Translations under genes and position numbers: made by a program
Assembly (NCBI GenBank): GCA_020041925.1
Contig: CP083409.1
DNA length: 64,000 nt
Source: Faucicola osloensis_D
Lineage (GTDB): Bacteria; Pseudomonadota; Gammaproteobacteria; Pseudomonadales; Moraxellaceae
Direction: 5' to 3' (one strand)
Notes under the pieces: generated by a model
Told to the model about the DNA's origin: nothing
The model's database searches: none
Seen by the model: the letters and a program-made list of their open reading frames with translations, nothing else
Part shown: in pieces, positions 7,480 through 16,943 of the stretch
How the letters are laid out: every line of letters begins with the position of its first letter
Position numbering within the stretch: position 1 is the first letter of the stretch

Positions 7480-8376
7480 TTATAGACAAATTTTTTGAAA
7501 CCCATAAATCATAAAATCGGTCGTAAAGCACATTGACCCTGCTTGCTGGCAGCGGTCGATTAATGCCTGACGTCTGGCTGGCTGCGCCCGAAACGCATAG
7601 GGCGTCATCGTCAATAAATCTTGTAACTGCTTAGCGGTAAGCGAAATCCTGGTTTCCACCCGTGTTTGCTTGACCAACTCAAAATACGGTGCTAATTCAT
7701 CGATAAATTTGTCTGAGTCGTGTGCCACGATTTGTTCAAATAGCCCATCACGCATCTCAATCAAGTGATTGACTGCAGGCTTGGCAATCACTACAAAGCC
7801 CTGGTCGCTGACCAACCGATGAAATTCATCCGCCAAAATCGGGCTAAAAATACTGGTCAACATACTCACCGCATGACTGGCCAATGGTACTTGCGAAGCA
7901 GATGCCACTAAGCAATATTTTCGTGTGGTCGTGCTAATTGGTTTAAGTCGTTTGGCCGTGGCAATTACGGCAGGTTTGCTGATATCAAGCGCGACTAACT
8001 TACTTGGGTTAAGCTGTAAAAATCGCTCAGTGTAATATCCTTCGCCACAGCCAATATCTAGCCAATTTACCGATGGTTGGGAGGATAATAGCCCTTTGCA
8101 AAAGTCATACAGCCCATCTTGCAGCGACTGATAAAACCCCGCTTGTAGAAAACGACGCCGCGCCATAATCGACTCATCACTATCGCCAGGGTTTTTGCTA
8201 TGCTTATTTTGCACCGGCAGTAGATTCACATACCCTTGTTTGGCGACATCAAAGCCATGTTGCCGCTGCTGCGGATTTTCACCCGTGCATTGCCAAACTT
8301 TTTCACCCACCTTTAGCGGACTTTGGCAAATCGGGCAGCGAAAATTTGCAGAAAATGTCGAAGGCAATGCCACCAT
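7480..8376 (-). CDS. rlmA: 23S rRNA (guanine-N1)-methyltransferase RlmA
   Basis: 298 residues. RlmA methylates N1 of G745 in helix 35 of 23S rRNA. An N-terminal zinc site begins with CPICQSPL (about residues 14-21) and continues with Cys and His in WQCTGENPQQRQHGFD; the Cys-to-His spacing is about six residues longer than in E. coli RlmA. Next comes the family block AKQGYVNLLPVQ followed by PGDSDESIMARRRFLQAG. The Rossmann methyltransferase core has WLDIGCGEGYYTERF. It is convergent with xerD, 10 bp apart, without an obvious shared terminator. Confidence 0.94.
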   Translation of the reverse strand: MVALPSTFSANFRCPICQSPLKVGEKVWQCTGENPQQRQHGFDVAKQGYVNLLPVQNKHSKNPGDSDESIMARRRFLQAGFYQSLQDGLYDFCKGLLSSQPSVNWLDIGCGEGYYTERFLQLNPSKLVALDISKPAVIATAKRLKPISTTTRKYCLVASASQVPLASHAVSMLTSIFSPILADEFHRLVSDQGFVVIAKPAVNHLIEMRDGLFEQIVAHDSDKFIDELAPYFELVKQTRVETRISLTAKQLQDLLTMTPYAFRAQPARRQALIDRCQQAGSMCFTTDFMIYGFQKICL

Positions 8377-8439
8377 AAAAATATCTCAAAAAAAAGCGTT
8401 AAGAACCCAAAGCAGATAACCCGCTGTAACTGCGCAACA

Positions 8440-9012
8440 TCAGTCGTCTATCAGACTTTGCAAAATCATAATATCTTCATGCACTTGAGCCATTTTTGGT
8501 TGCAGTGCCTCAGGTATTTTTAATGCCAGTGTTGAATCTGCCATCGGATGCTGCTGTGATGTGTCCGCTGCTCGCAGCGATGGCAATTGAACGTTTGACC
8601 TATCAGGGATGGTAGGAGCCGCTAGCTTAGCATTGGTATAAGTATTTAGGAATGACTGTAAATTTTTCGCGCCCGTTTTTTTATCACAGCATTTTTTGCT
8701 TAATACAGTTTCAGCGGATGGTGCGTCTGTAGTGGCAATAGCACTTGCCAACGCTGCAACAGGGGTGCTAGGTTGTTTGAAAATTTGCCCTAGCGGCACA
8801 TCGCAACTAATCCAGCCTTTTTCAATCAGTTGTTGTAAATCTAACTTAAACAATAAATTGCTCACCGCTTGCTCGCCCAAGCTAGTATTTTCTTTAATCA
8901 ATAAGATAAATTGGCGTTGTCTAAGCGTCATTTCAGCCGTGTTAAGCGCTTGTTTGCCGGCCTCACTACAAGCTAGTGTAACAGGGATTTCATTAATAGT
9001 TACTTTCAACAC
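8440..9012 (-). CDS. Hypothetical protein, 190 residues
   Basis: I do not recognise this protein. Residues about 25-75 (MTLRQRQFILLIKEN...LLFKLDLQQLIEKGWI) look like a small helical or winged-helix unit, as found at the start of several uncharacterised regulators. The middle (about 85-175) is low complexity, rich in Ala, Ser and Thr, and probably disordered. The end EDIMILQSLIDD is a short helix. The frame opens with GTG at 9012 immediately followed by TTG at 9009. AAGGAGG lies 3 bp before GTG and 6 bp before TTG, so TTG is the better spaced start. It stands alone between rlmA and the mraY terminator. Confidence 0.75.
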   Translation of the reverse strand: MLKVTINEIPVTLACSEAGKQALNTAEMTLRQRQFILLIKENTSLGEQAVSNLLFKLDLQQLIEKGWISCDVPLGQIFKQPSTPVAALASAIATTDAPSAETVLSKKCCDKKTGAKNLQSFLNTYTNAKLAAPTIPDRSNVQLPSLRAADTSQQHPMADSTLALKIPEALQPKMAQVHEDIMILQSLIDD

Positions 9013-9151
9013 ACACCTCCTTGTTGTGACAGTGCTCGCTAAACGAGTAGCTTGCCATCAAACACTTTACCTACAATTTAGTCATCACCATATAAAAATT
9101 ATAGCATATTTAATTTTTTGTACATGCGCAAATAAATCCATAAATGCAGAC

Positions 9152-9180
9152 AAAAAAAATGACATCCGAAGATGCCATTT
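9152..9180 (-). terminator. Intrinsic terminator of mraY
   Basis: On the minus strand a 10-bp stem (AAATGGCATC with GATGTCATTT, one G-U pair) closes on a UUCG tetraloop and is followed by a U run. It lies 33 bp after the mraY stop. Confidence 0.88.
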
Positions 9181-9212
9181 GATGCAAAGCGCCGTTAGCG
9201 AACGTAGCAAAG

Positions 9213-10331
9213 TTAGCGAAGTTTCAACGTCATCAGCCCTAATATAACCAAGACAATGGTAATAATCCAAAAACGGGTAACCACTTGGGTTTCCTTCCAG
9301 CCGCCTTCTTCAAAATGGTGATGCAGGGGCGCCATGCGAAAGATGCGTTTTTTACGAAGTTTGTAAGAGCCTACTTGTAGCATGACCGATACCGCTTCTG
9401 CCACAAATAGACCACCCATGATAAACAGCACAATTTCTTGACGCGTCATCACAGCAATAGTGCCGAGCATTGCGCCTAACGCTAATGCACCAACATCGCC
9501 CATAAACACTTGGGCGGGATGGGCATTAAACCATAAAAACCCTAAGCCCGCCCCAACCATGGCACCACATACGACTGTGACATCGCTATTATAAGCAATA
9601 TAGGGTACATGGAGATATTCAGCAAAGCGAAAATCCCCTGACACATAAGCAAACACCCCTAAGCCTGCGGCGACCAACACCACAGGAAAGATGGCGAGAC
9701 CATCCAAACCATCGGTTAAGTTGACTGCATTTGAGGTGCCATTAATCACAAAATAAGTAAAGATAATAAACGCCAAACCCAATGGTACAGCGGAGAAAGG
9801 AATCGACACGTTTTTAAACAGCGGAATCAATAAATCTTGCATGGCATGAGCTGTCGCCACATGCGGCTGCTGACTGGCAATCCAGTACAAGGACAGACCA
9901 ACAAATAAAGCACCAACCGATAACCAAAAATATTTTTTGCGTGCAATCAAGCCTTTTGGATCTTTATATTTGATTTTTAGCCAGTCATCTGCCCAGCCTA
10001 CCGCGCCAAAAATCACCAACACCACCATCAAAATCCATACGTAGGGGTTAGTTAGATTCGCCCACAGTAGCGTGGTCACCAAAATACTGCCCAAAATTAA
10101 AATCCCGCCCATGGTGGGTGTGCCTGTTTTGGCAAGGTGACTCTGTGGACCATCGTTACGAATGGCTTGTCCATATTTGAGCGCACGCAACCGTTCAATG
10201 ACGCGTCCACCAAACACCATACTGATACCCAGCGCAGTCAGCACCGCTAATAAAACACGTAAGGTCAGCGATGACACAGCCGAAAATGGGGAATAAAATT
10301 GGCTTAGCCATTCAAATAACCACAATAGCAC
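9213..10331 (-). CDS. mraY: Phospho-N-acetylmuramoyl-pentapeptide-transferase MraY
   Basis: 372 residues with about ten membrane segments. MraY transfers phospho-MurNAc-pentapeptide to undecaprenyl phosphate, forming lipid I at the inner membrane. Seen: the first cytoplasmic loop with GPQSHLAKTGTPTMGG, DDWLKIKYKDPKGL, the catalytic NLTDGLDGLA, FMGDVGALALGA and the HHHFEEGGWKE loop. The start is GTG at 10329-10331 with AAGGAG eight bases upstream. It is the last dcw gene here. A terminator between murF and mraY (10502-10535) implies that mraY has its own promoter in 10336-10500. Confidence 0.97.
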   Translation of the reverse strand: MLLWLFEWLSQFYSPFSAVSSLTLRVLLAVLTALGISMVFGGRVIERLRALKYGQAIRNDGPQSHLAKTGTPTMGGILILGSILVTTLLWANLTNPYVWILMVVLVIFGAVGWADDWLKIKYKDPKGLIARKKYFWLSVGALFVGLSLYWIASQQPHVATAHAMQDLLIPLFKNVSIPFSAVPLGLAFIIFTYFVINGTSNAVNLTDGLDGLAIFPVVLVAAGLGVFAYVSGDFRFAEYLHVPYIAYNSDVTVVCGAMVGAGLGFLWFNAHPAQVFMGDVGALALGAMLGTIAVMTRQEIVLFIMGGLFVAEAVSVMLQVGSYKLRKKRIFRMAPLHHHFEEGGWKETQVVTRFWIITIVLVILGLMTLKLR

Positions 10332-10501
10332 GAGTGGACTCCTTAGGGAATTTCGGGTAAAAACAGGGGCTTAAGCTCCCTGTCATTATCATGATGAAAT
10401 AAATGAAAACTCGCTATGAAAACTATCTGTGAAAACCGTATCACGTTGACTCATCAGCAAAAACCCATCATGAAAAGTTGACTATTTTAAGTAAAAATTC
10501 A

Positions 10502-10535
10502 TAAAAAATCAGCCAATTTTTATCAAATGGCTGAT
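10502..10535 (-). terminator. Intrinsic terminator after murF
   Basis: Minus-strand stem ATCAGCCA / TGGCTGAT (10528-10535 with 10508-10515), 12-nt loop, followed by UUUUUU. It sits just after the murF stop and before mraY, so it splits the dcw run into two transcription units. Confidence 0.85.
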
Positions 10536-10552
10536 GAAAGTTCTGTTTTTAG

Positions 10553-12034
10553 TTAGGATGGCTGACAGGTTAACTCTTCAATTACCTGTTCCATCATCAT
10601 ATAGCGCGAGCCTTTAAACAAGATATGCCAGGCGTCATCACTACTCGCTAACTTATCTTTGATCGCCGCAAGTAGGGAGGCTTTATCTGGGTATGCCTGT
10701 GCTTGCATGCCGGATGCTTGCGCTTGCGCGACGGTAACAGGCGTTAACTCCCCCACCGTATACAGCACAGTCACGCCAGAGGCGGCGATAGCCTCACCGA
10801 GCTTGCGATGCTCCTCTTGGGCGGCCTCACCCAACTCACCAATATCGCCCAACACCAACATGGTGGGCGCACCTTGACTCACCAACACTTGCGTTGCAGC
10901 AAGGACGGCACTGGGATTGGCATTATAAGTGTCATCAATTAAAGTATGTTTACCAAACTCAATAAAATTAAGTCGACCTTTGGCAGGTTTGGCGGCATCG
11001 AGTCCTTTGGCAATATCATCAATCGACAGCCCCAAAGCTTGCGCACAGGCGGCCGCGGCTAAGGCATTGCTGATGTTGTGTTCACCTGCAAAGTTTAAAG
11101 TGACGTTTTGGCTTTCGATTTCATCAATCTCAAAATTGAAATTTAGGCTAAAGGTACTGGAATTACCGACTTCCACATCGTCGGCAAACACATCACCCAT
11201 CAGTAGCACCGTATCTTCATCGGTTAAGCCAATTTCTTTGGCTTGTTGCATATCCACGCCAGCATCTGCCAAGAACACGTCACGCTCACCAAAGGTTAGA
11301 ATATTTTGGGTAAATTGTTGGGCATTATTGAGTAGCGTATCAAAATACTCATCAGCAAATGGCACAATCGCTGTACCTGTGTTACTTAATCCTTGATAAA
11401 TCTCAGATTTGGTCTTAGCGATATTATCACGCCCGCCAAACTCCCCCAAATGTGCCGTGCCGATATTGAGCACACAAGCGACATCGGGCTTGACAAGCTG
11501 GGTGGTATAAGCAATCTCTCCGACATGATTGGCGCCAAGCTCCATCACGGCATAGCGATGGTCATCGGTCAGCTCTAGTAGCATCATCGGCACGCCCAAA
11601 TCATTGTTGAGATTGCCGCGGGTGATTAAGGTAGGCGCAATACGGTTTAAAATACTGCCAAGCATTTCTTTGGCGGTGGTTTTACCGCTCGAGCCTGTAA
11701 TCGCAACAACTTTTAGATTGGGATGTTGGTCACGGCGGTAAGCACCTAATTTGCCGAGTGCCAGTTTGGTGTCAGTCACTACAAGTTGCGGCAAGTCACT
11801 TTCGACTGCACGGCTGACAATTGCTAAGACCGCGCCTTTATCTTTGGCAGTTTGTACATAGTCATGCCCGTCAAAGTTATCACCTTGGATGGCTAAAAAG
11901 ATATCGCCTTTTTCGATTTTGCGGGTGTCGGTGATAATTCTTGTGGATGTCTGGGTAAAATCACTGTGAAAGGTTGGGTTTAGATCTTTTACCGCTTCGG
12001 TTAGGTTGGCAGATTGCCAAATATATGCAGTCAT
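10553..12034 (-). CDS. murF: UDP-N-acetylmuramoyl-tripeptide--D-alanyl-D-alanine ligase MurF
   Basis: 493 residues. MurF adds D-Ala-D-Ala to UDP-MurNAc-tripeptide in the cytoplasm. The N-terminal UDP-substrate domain has TDTRKIEKGDIFLAIQG. The central ATPase domain has ITGSSGKTTAKEML and ELGANHVGEI. The C-terminal domain has LIDDTYNANPSAVLA, diagnostic of MurF, and LGDIGELGEAA. An acidic insertion around residues 255-310 (LADAGVDMQQ to IDEIESQNV) makes it longer than E. coli MurF (452). It follows a histidine phosphatase gene, with 37 bp between them, rather than murE directly. Confidence 0.96.
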   Translation of the reverse strand: MTAYIWQSANLTEAVKDLNPTFHSDFTQTSTRIITDTRKIEKGDIFLAIQGDNFDGHDYVQTAKDKGAVLAIVSRAVESDLPQLVVTDTKLALGKLGAYRRDQHPNLKVVAITGSSGKTTAKEMLGSILNRIAPTLITRGNLNNDLGVPMMLLELTDDHRYAVMELGANHVGEIAYTTQLVKPDVACVLNIGTAHLGEFGGRDNIAKTKSEIYQGLSNTGTAIVPFADEYFDTLLNNAQQFTQNILTFGERDVFLADAGVDMQQAKEIGLTDEDTVLLMGDVFADDVEVGNSSTFSLNFNFEIDEIESQNVTLNFAGEHNISNALAAAACAQALGLSIDDIAKGLDAAKPAKGRLNFIEFGKHTLIDDTYNANPSAVLAATQVLVSQGAPTMLVLGDIGELGEAAQEEHRKLGEAIAASGVTVLYTVGELTPVTVAQAQASGMQAQAYPDKASLLAAIKDKLASSDDAWHILFKGSRYMMMEQVIEELTCQPS

Positions 12035-12071
12035 TTTGGTCTCTTTATTCGGGTCTCTTTATAGTTTATTA

Positions 12072-12716
12072 CTAGCGAATCTCGTCATCTTGCCCATCAT
12101 TGCGCACCCATACTTTCTTGATTCCTGCAGGAGCGAGCAACAACACTTCGCAATTTTTGGGGCGCGTTGCCAGTTCAAACTCACGGAATTTTTTCATGTT
12201 ATATAGACGCGGGCTATCGCCAAGTAGCAGTTGCCAGATAAGCATGCCTATCCACATGCCGTGGGTAAATACTAGATAGGTGCCATCGGGCAAGGCATCA
12301 AAATACGCACGCACCTTTTGTACTCGCTCAACAAACTGCTCAAAACTGTCCGTCAGCTCACTGGCTCGGTGCGCAGAATGCTGTTGCCAAAAATCATCGG
12401 CAATCACACGGATGTCATCAAATGACAAATCCTTGATGATGTCAAAATCCAAAAAGTTAAATTCGTGCAATTCTTCGATGACAGTGGCTGTACGCTTAGT
12501 GCTTTGTAGATAAGGCTGAGCCGTTTGCTGGGTGCGAAGATACTGGGATACAAAAATCTCGGTGACTGGCTCGCTGATATGGTCAGTGAGCCAATCCGCC
12601 AATGCTTGCGCTTGCGTCTTGCCAATGTCAGTAAGATTGATGGCATGATTGGGGCGCACTGCTTGCCCTGCATTGGACTCGCTTTGGGCATGACGGATTA
12701 GGTAGATTTTTTTCAT
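12072..12716 (-). CDS. Histidine phosphatase superfamily protein
   Basis: 214 residues. The N-terminal phosphohistidine motif is IYLIRHAQSESN (the RHG motif reads RHA here). The second catalytic His is in VFTHGMWIGMLIW (about residues 150-162). LRTQQTAQPYL with its conserved Arg, and a Glu in the ELHEFNFLDFD loop, complete the active site. The substrate cannot be told; relatives act on phosphosugars, phosphoproteins or cofactor intermediates. It sits inside the dcw cluster between murE (14 bp) and murF (37 bp) on the same strand, so it is cotranscribed with peptidoglycan precursor genes. Classical clusters have murE-murF adjacent. Confidence 0.92.
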   Translation of the reverse strand: MKKIYLIRHAQSESNAGQAVRPNHAINLTDIGKTQAQALADWLTDHISEPVTEIFVSQYLRTQQTAQPYLQSTKRTATVIEELHEFNFLDFDIIKDLSFDDIRVIADDFWQQHSAHRASELTDSFEQFVERVQKVRAYFDALPDGTYLVFTHGMWIGMLIWQLLLGDSPRLYNMKKFREFELATRPKNCEVLLLAPAGIKKVWVRNDGQDDEIR

Positions 12717-12730
12717 GATGCTAGGCTAAG

Positions 12731-14323
12731 TTATTTGCCAAATTTGTCAATGGCATTTTTTACCACCACTTTATCATCAAAATCGTGGCGTACCCCTTTG
12801 ATTTCTTGATAGGTTTCATGCCCTTTGCCTGCAATCACCACGATATCGTTAGGCTTGGCATGTTGCACCGCATATTCAATCGCCTTTTGACGGTCTGGCT
12901 CGATAATGGCTTGATAGTGCTGCTCACAAGTCATGCCCGCTTGCATATCGTTCAAAATCGCGTTGGGGTCTTCACTGCGTGGGTTATCGGCAGTCAAAAT
13001 CACTTTGTCAGCTAGGCGCAGTCCTGCTTGCGCCATTAGTGGACGTTTACCCTTATCACGGTCGCCACCACAGCCAAATACCGCCCACAGCTCACCTGTA
13101 CAGTGCGATTTTAAACTGGTCAACACCTGCTCTAGCGCATCTGGCGTATGCGCATAATCCACGATAAAACAGCTGCTGGTCGATGGCACCCGATCCATAC
13201 GACCTGTGGCGCCACGAAGCTTTGGAACTGCCGCTTGGATTTGCGCCACACTCAATTCCATCGCGGCACTTTGCGATAACGCGAAGGCGCCTGCGATACT
13301 CGCCAACAAATTGGCCACATTAAATCGCCCTAACAGGGGACTGTTCACCGTTAATTCACCTTGTGGCGTGACAGCTTTTGAAAGAGCAATGGTCAAATCA
13401 CCCCCTTGCAAACTAGGCAGGATGGTTTTGGCAAAAAAATCGGCTTGGTCATTGGTCAAACTATACGTCCACACGGTTAAATGGGATGCGTTGGCTGCCT
13501 CAATCATCAATTCACTAAATTCATCATCTAAATTAATAATCGCGTGAGTGAGGGTGGGAAAATGTGCTTTAGCAAACAGTCGCGCTTTCGCCTGCGCATA
13601 ATCGTCCATGTTAGTATGATAGTCGAGATGATCACGACTTAAATTGGTAAATATCGCCACGTTGACAGGGACGCCTTGCAGCCGCTGTTGGTGTAACCCG
13701 TGAGAGCTGGCTTCAATGGCTAACGCTTGTACGCCTTGCTTGGCAAAATCATCAATCGCATGTTGCAGATTAAACACTTCTAAGGTGGTGTGGGTACTTG
13801 GGGTTAAATTTGGCAAAACCCCGTTACCTGCCGTACCCATGACCGCAGTTTTGATGCCCGATTGACTGATGAGTTGGGCAACCAGTTGACTTACGGTGGT
13901 CTTGCCATTGGTGCCTGTCACCGCGATGACCGCCGGTAGCTTAGTGGGATGTTGCTGTTGCAAACTGGTTTGAATCAGAGAACCTAAAAAATCACGAATG
14001 GTGGGCAAATAAATAATCGGCAACATAAACTGCGACTGGATCGCAGATACATCAATTTCTGACAACACAAACGCCGCTTTGTCTGCGACTTGGGCAAGAT
14101 AACCTGCAACTTTTTCCAAATCGAGGCTGTCGCTCGCGTTTTGACTCTTTAGCAATACAAATACATCGCCCTGACCCACTTGACGGCTATCGACCACAAA
14201 CTGCCCAAATGGTTGATTCATGACAGGGTTTAACAGTTGTCTTGCGTTTTCTGGTAGTGATAGCGCAGACATCATCGGTTGCAACGTAATCATAGCTTTT
14301 TCCATAGGGTTGTTATAAGTCAT
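12731..14323 (-). CDS. murE: UDP-N-acetylmuramoyl-L-alanyl-D-glutamate--2,6-diaminopimelate ligase MurE
   Basis: 530 residues from the chosen start. MurE adds the third stem-peptide residue. The N-terminal domain has VVDSRQVGQGDVFVLL, the central ATPase has VTGTNGKTTVSQL and IEASSHGLHQQRL, and the C-terminal domain has DYAHTPDALEQVL and TADNPRSEDP. The DNPR motif indicates meso-diaminopimelate specificity, as expected in a Gram-negative. The frame extends upstream into ftsI. I chose the ATG at 14323, which overlaps ftsI by 11 bp; ATGs at 14305 and 14293 are also possible. Confidence 0.95.
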   Translation of the reverse strand: MTYNNPMEKAMITLQPMMSALSLPENARQLLNPVMNQPFGQFVVDSRQVGQGDVFVLLKSQNASDSLDLEKVAGYLAQVADKAAFVLSEIDVSAIQSQFMLPIIYLPTIRDFLGSLIQTSLQQQHPTKLPAVIAVTGTNGKTTVSQLVAQLISQSGIKTAVMGTAGNGVLPNLTPSTHTTLEVFNLQHAIDDFAKQGVQALAIEASSHGLHQQRLQGVPVNVAIFTNLSRDHLDYHTNMDDYAQAKARLFAKAHFPTLTHAIINLDDEFSELMIEAANASHLTVWTYSLTNDQADFFAKTILPSLQGGDLTIALSKAVTPQGELTVNSPLLGRFNVANLLASIAGAFALSQSAAMELSVAQIQAAVPKLRGATGRMDRVPSTSSCFIVDYAHTPDALEQVLTSLKSHCTGELWAVFGCGGDRDKGKRPLMAQAGLRLADKVILTADNPRSEDPNAILNDMQAGMTCEQHYQAIIEPDRQKAIEYAVQHAKPNDIVVIAGKGHETYQEIKGVRHDFDDKVVVKNAIDKFGK

Positions 14324-16382
14324 TGACACTTTCGATGCTGGCGGCAGTGGTTTCTTTACCCGATAGCGGCTTGTCAAACGGCACATTGTACAAACGCAAG
14401 GCTTCTTTCATCACACTGCGGAACACGGGTGCTGCAACCAAACCACCAAATTTGTAAACACGCGGGTCTTCAACCATGATGGCGACCACAAAACGTGGGT
14501 TGGAAGCAGGGGCAATACCGACAAACGCGGTGCGGTATTGGTCGTTGTAATAACCGCCTTTGGGATTGGTGCGTCTTGCCGTACCTGTTTTACCCGCCAC
14601 CCGGTAGCCATCGATAGCGGCTAAGGTTGCCGTACCGCCAGGCTCAGTGACTGACGTCATCATATCGACAATGGTAAGTGCATCGCTGGTTTTGATGACT
14701 TGCTTGGCGGCAGGTTTGGCAAAAGGGACGGAGACATTATTGGTACTACTGCTATTGAGCGCGTTATCACGGGTACTTTTAAGAAGCGTCAACGGATGCA
14801 TCACACCCCCTGCACCTAACACACTGTAAGCTTGCGCAAGCTGCGCTAGTGTGACTTGCAGACCGTAACCGTACGACACAGTTGCGCGGCGTGCGATTTC
14901 ATTTTGCTCAGGCGTTGGCACTAAACCTGCGGACTCACCGGGTAATTTTAGGTTGGTTTTTGCGCCAAACCCAAAGGCTTTTTGCGTATCACTCATCACG
15001 GTGGCAGGCAAAGAAAGGGCAATTTTTGCTGAGCCGATATTACTCGATTTTTGCAGTAGGGTACGCAGACTAATGGTGCCTAAATTGCCATGGTCACGAA
15101 TAGTATGCCCTTGCACCACCATGCTCCCTGGACTGGTATTAACCAGCGAGTTGGCATTGTACTGTCCTGACTTTAAACCCGTGGCAACAGTGATGGGTTT
15201 CATCACCGAACCGGGTTCAAATACATCCATCAAGGCATGGTTACGCTGGTTTTCATTGGATAAGCTATTTAAGTCATTGGCGTTAAACGACGGCCAGTTG
15301 GACATTGCCATCACTTCGCCCGAGTTGACATCGACAATCATACCCGCTGCCCAGCGCGCCTGCTGCACACGCCCGACTTTTTCAAGCTCTTGGTACAAGA
15401 TATATTGTAGCCGTGAATCAACGGTTAATTGTAAATCCTTGCCAGCGACTTCAGGTTTGACTTGTTCGATTTCTTTAATGCTGTTGTTTTTGGCATCACG
15501 CATGACCATGACTTCGCCATCTTTACCCGATAGCATGTCATTAAATACGCGCTCTACCCCAGCTTGCCCTTGGTAGTGCGTGCCATCTGCCAGATTGGTA
15601 CGCGCCATAAAGCCCAATAATTGGGCATTGGGCTGTGGCTGTGGATAGTAGCGCTGATAAAACGTGTCGGTACTGACCCCAGCAAAATTGGCATCGATGA
15701 GCGGCTGTGCTGCTTCAGGTTGTACATTTTTCATTAATGGAAAATAATGCGACCCTGCGCCCGTGGGCAATACGGCTTTGATTGCCTCTTTATCGGCAAG
15801 ATTGATGTTGTCATTGATACGTACCGCATTTTTAAATTCGCTGACGCTAATGCCTGTCAATGCCGAAAGTTTGGCTAAATCCATGTTCTGCAAGCGTTTT
15901 GCAACGCGCTCAAGCTCACGACTGACTGATTTACTCGGTTTAGACTTTTGCAATTCTTGTTGGCGTGCTTTGAGCTCGTAGTATTCAACCGCATAATCAT
16001 GTGGACTAAAATACGCAGAGGTTAATGGCGCTGAAATCGCAAGCGGCATGTTATTGCGATCGGTGATCATACCCCGGTAAGACGGCTCTTTTTTGACGGT
16101 GGTAATGAGCGAATTACCTTTACCTTGATAGTAGGACTTATTAATGACTTGGATGTATGCCAATCGTCCAAAAATCGCCACAAACACCAGCCCCATCGCT
16201 ATCCAAATGGACTTAAAGCGAATGGCATCTTCTTCAATGCTGCCTTGGCGTGAGGCACCACTACGACGCTTTGACGCATTGATTTTAGGGGCAGTGACTT
16301 TGAGTACAGGCACTTTGGTGGGTCGCCCTGACATAGCATTGGCAACTTTGGTGGTTATCGATTTTTTATTGCGAGTAGTCAA
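14313..16382 (-). CDS. ftsI: Peptidoglycan D,D-transpeptidase FtsI (penicillin-binding protein 3)
   Basis: 689 residues, about 100 longer than E. coli FtsI. A basic cytoplasmic N-terminus (about 1-50) precedes one membrane segment (IWIAMGLVFVAIFGRLAYI), a dimerisation/pedestal domain and the transpeptidase domain. Class B PBP motifs are present: active-site EPGSVMKPIT (SxxK), KSSNIGSAKI (SxN) and VAGKTGTARR (KTG). It cross-links septal peptidoglycan with FtsW/FtsQLB. The extra length lies mainly in the basic N-terminus and a linker with SKPSKSVSRELERVAKR. It lies 12 bp after ftsL and overlaps the murE start. Confidence 0.97.
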   Translation of the reverse strand: MTTRNKKSITTKVANAMSGRPTKVPVLKVTAPKINASKRRSGASRQGSIEEDAIRFKSIWIAMGLVFVAIFGRLAYIQVINKSYYQGKGNSLITTVKKEPSYRGMITDRNNMPLAISAPLTSAYFSPHDYAVEYYELKARQQELQKSKPSKSVSRELERVAKRLQNMDLAKLSALTGISVSEFKNAVRINDNINLADKEAIKAVLPTGAGSHYFPLMKNVQPEAAQPLIDANFAGVSTDTFYQRYYPQPQPNAQLLGFMARTNLADGTHYQGQAGVERVFNDMLSGKDGEVMVMRDAKNNSIKEIEQVKPEVAGKDLQLTVDSRLQYILYQELEKVGRVQQARWAAGMIVDVNSGEVMAMSNWPSFNANDLNSLSNENQRNHALMDVFEPGSVMKPITVATGLKSGQYNANSLVNTSPGSMVVQGHTIRDHGNLGTISLRTLLQKSSNIGSAKIALSLPATVMSDTQKAFGFGAKTNLKLPGESAGLVPTPEQNEIARRATVSYGYGLQVTLAQLAQAYSVLGAGGVMHPLTLLKSTRDNALNSSSTNNVSVPFAKPAAKQVIKTSDALTIVDMMTSVTEPGGTATLAAIDGYRVAGKTGTARRTNPKGGYYNDQYRTAFVGIAPASNPRFVVAIMVEDPRVYKFGGLVAAPVFRSVMKEALRLYNVPFDKPLSGKETTAASIESVNDL

Positions 16383-16394
16383 GCGGTTGCCTCA

Positions 16395-16943
16395 TCAATG
16401 CTGCGTTTCTGGATTGATAGCTGGAGTGTTTGACTCGTTGCTGCCGGCGTCACTAGTAAATACCGTGACTTTGTTGTCATGAATAATCATACGATCGGAC
16501 AAGTTAGGGTAAAACATATTGAGCTCAGTCACCGCGCGTTTGGTCACTTGCGGGGTAGCGCTAAAGGTTTGCTGCTCAATCAGCATACGTTGGTGTTCCA
16601 TTTGCAGCTGGCGAAATTGTTTTTTGAGTTTTTGCAGCTCGCCATATTGTTGGTGATAAGTTTGGATTTGCTCGACGACGCTCACCCCTGTCCACAAAAT
16701 CGCAACCACTAATAGCATCATCGCAACCGTATATAGACTAACACCGCGATACTCAGTATCGAGCATCTCGCTAATACTGGCACCCAAGCCTTCATTGCTT
16801 TTTTTCATCGTCGTATTATTTTTTACCGTTGCTTCGTTATTTTTGGCGGAGAAAAGACGATTTTTTTTCGGCGAATTTTGATTATCGCGGCCATTCGGCA
16901 TGGGGTCACTCGTCATGGGAGGCAGGGGCTGAGATTTTGGCAT
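16395..16943 (-). CDS. ftsL: Cell division protein FtsL
   Basis: 182 residues, longer than the usual 90-120. The first about 70 residues are polar, rich in Asn, Lys and Pro, and probably disordered in the cytoplasm. One membrane segment at about 71-90 (LYTVAMMLLVVAILWTGVSV) is followed by a leucine-zipper-like periplasmic helix (YHQQYGELQKLKKQF...QMEHQRML) and a C-terminal segment typical of FtsL. It forms FtsQLB, which activates FtsWI. Inner ATGs exist (for example at 16916, 16901 and 16805), so the long N-terminus is uncertain. The most upstream ATG overlaps a 17-bp direct repeat and has no clear Shine-Dalgarno sequence. Confidence 0.85.
   Translation of the reverse strand: MPKSQPLPPMTSDPMPNGRDNQNSPKKNRLFSAKNNEATVKNNTTMKKSNEGLGASISEMLDTEYRGVSLYTVAMMLLVVAILWTGVSVVEQIQTYHQQYGELQKLKKQFRQLQMEHQRMLIEQQTFSATPQVTKRAVTELNMFYPNLSDRMIIHDNKVTVFTSDAGSNESNTPAINPETQH

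Noticed and set aside
8696..9247. 183-codon plus-strand frame opposite the 190-residue gene
   Set aside because: It is antisense to a gene with a perfect ribosome site and runs into the mraY terminator.
14953..15576. 207-codon frame antisense to ftsI
   Set aside because: Shadow frame over conserved transpeptidase coding sequence.
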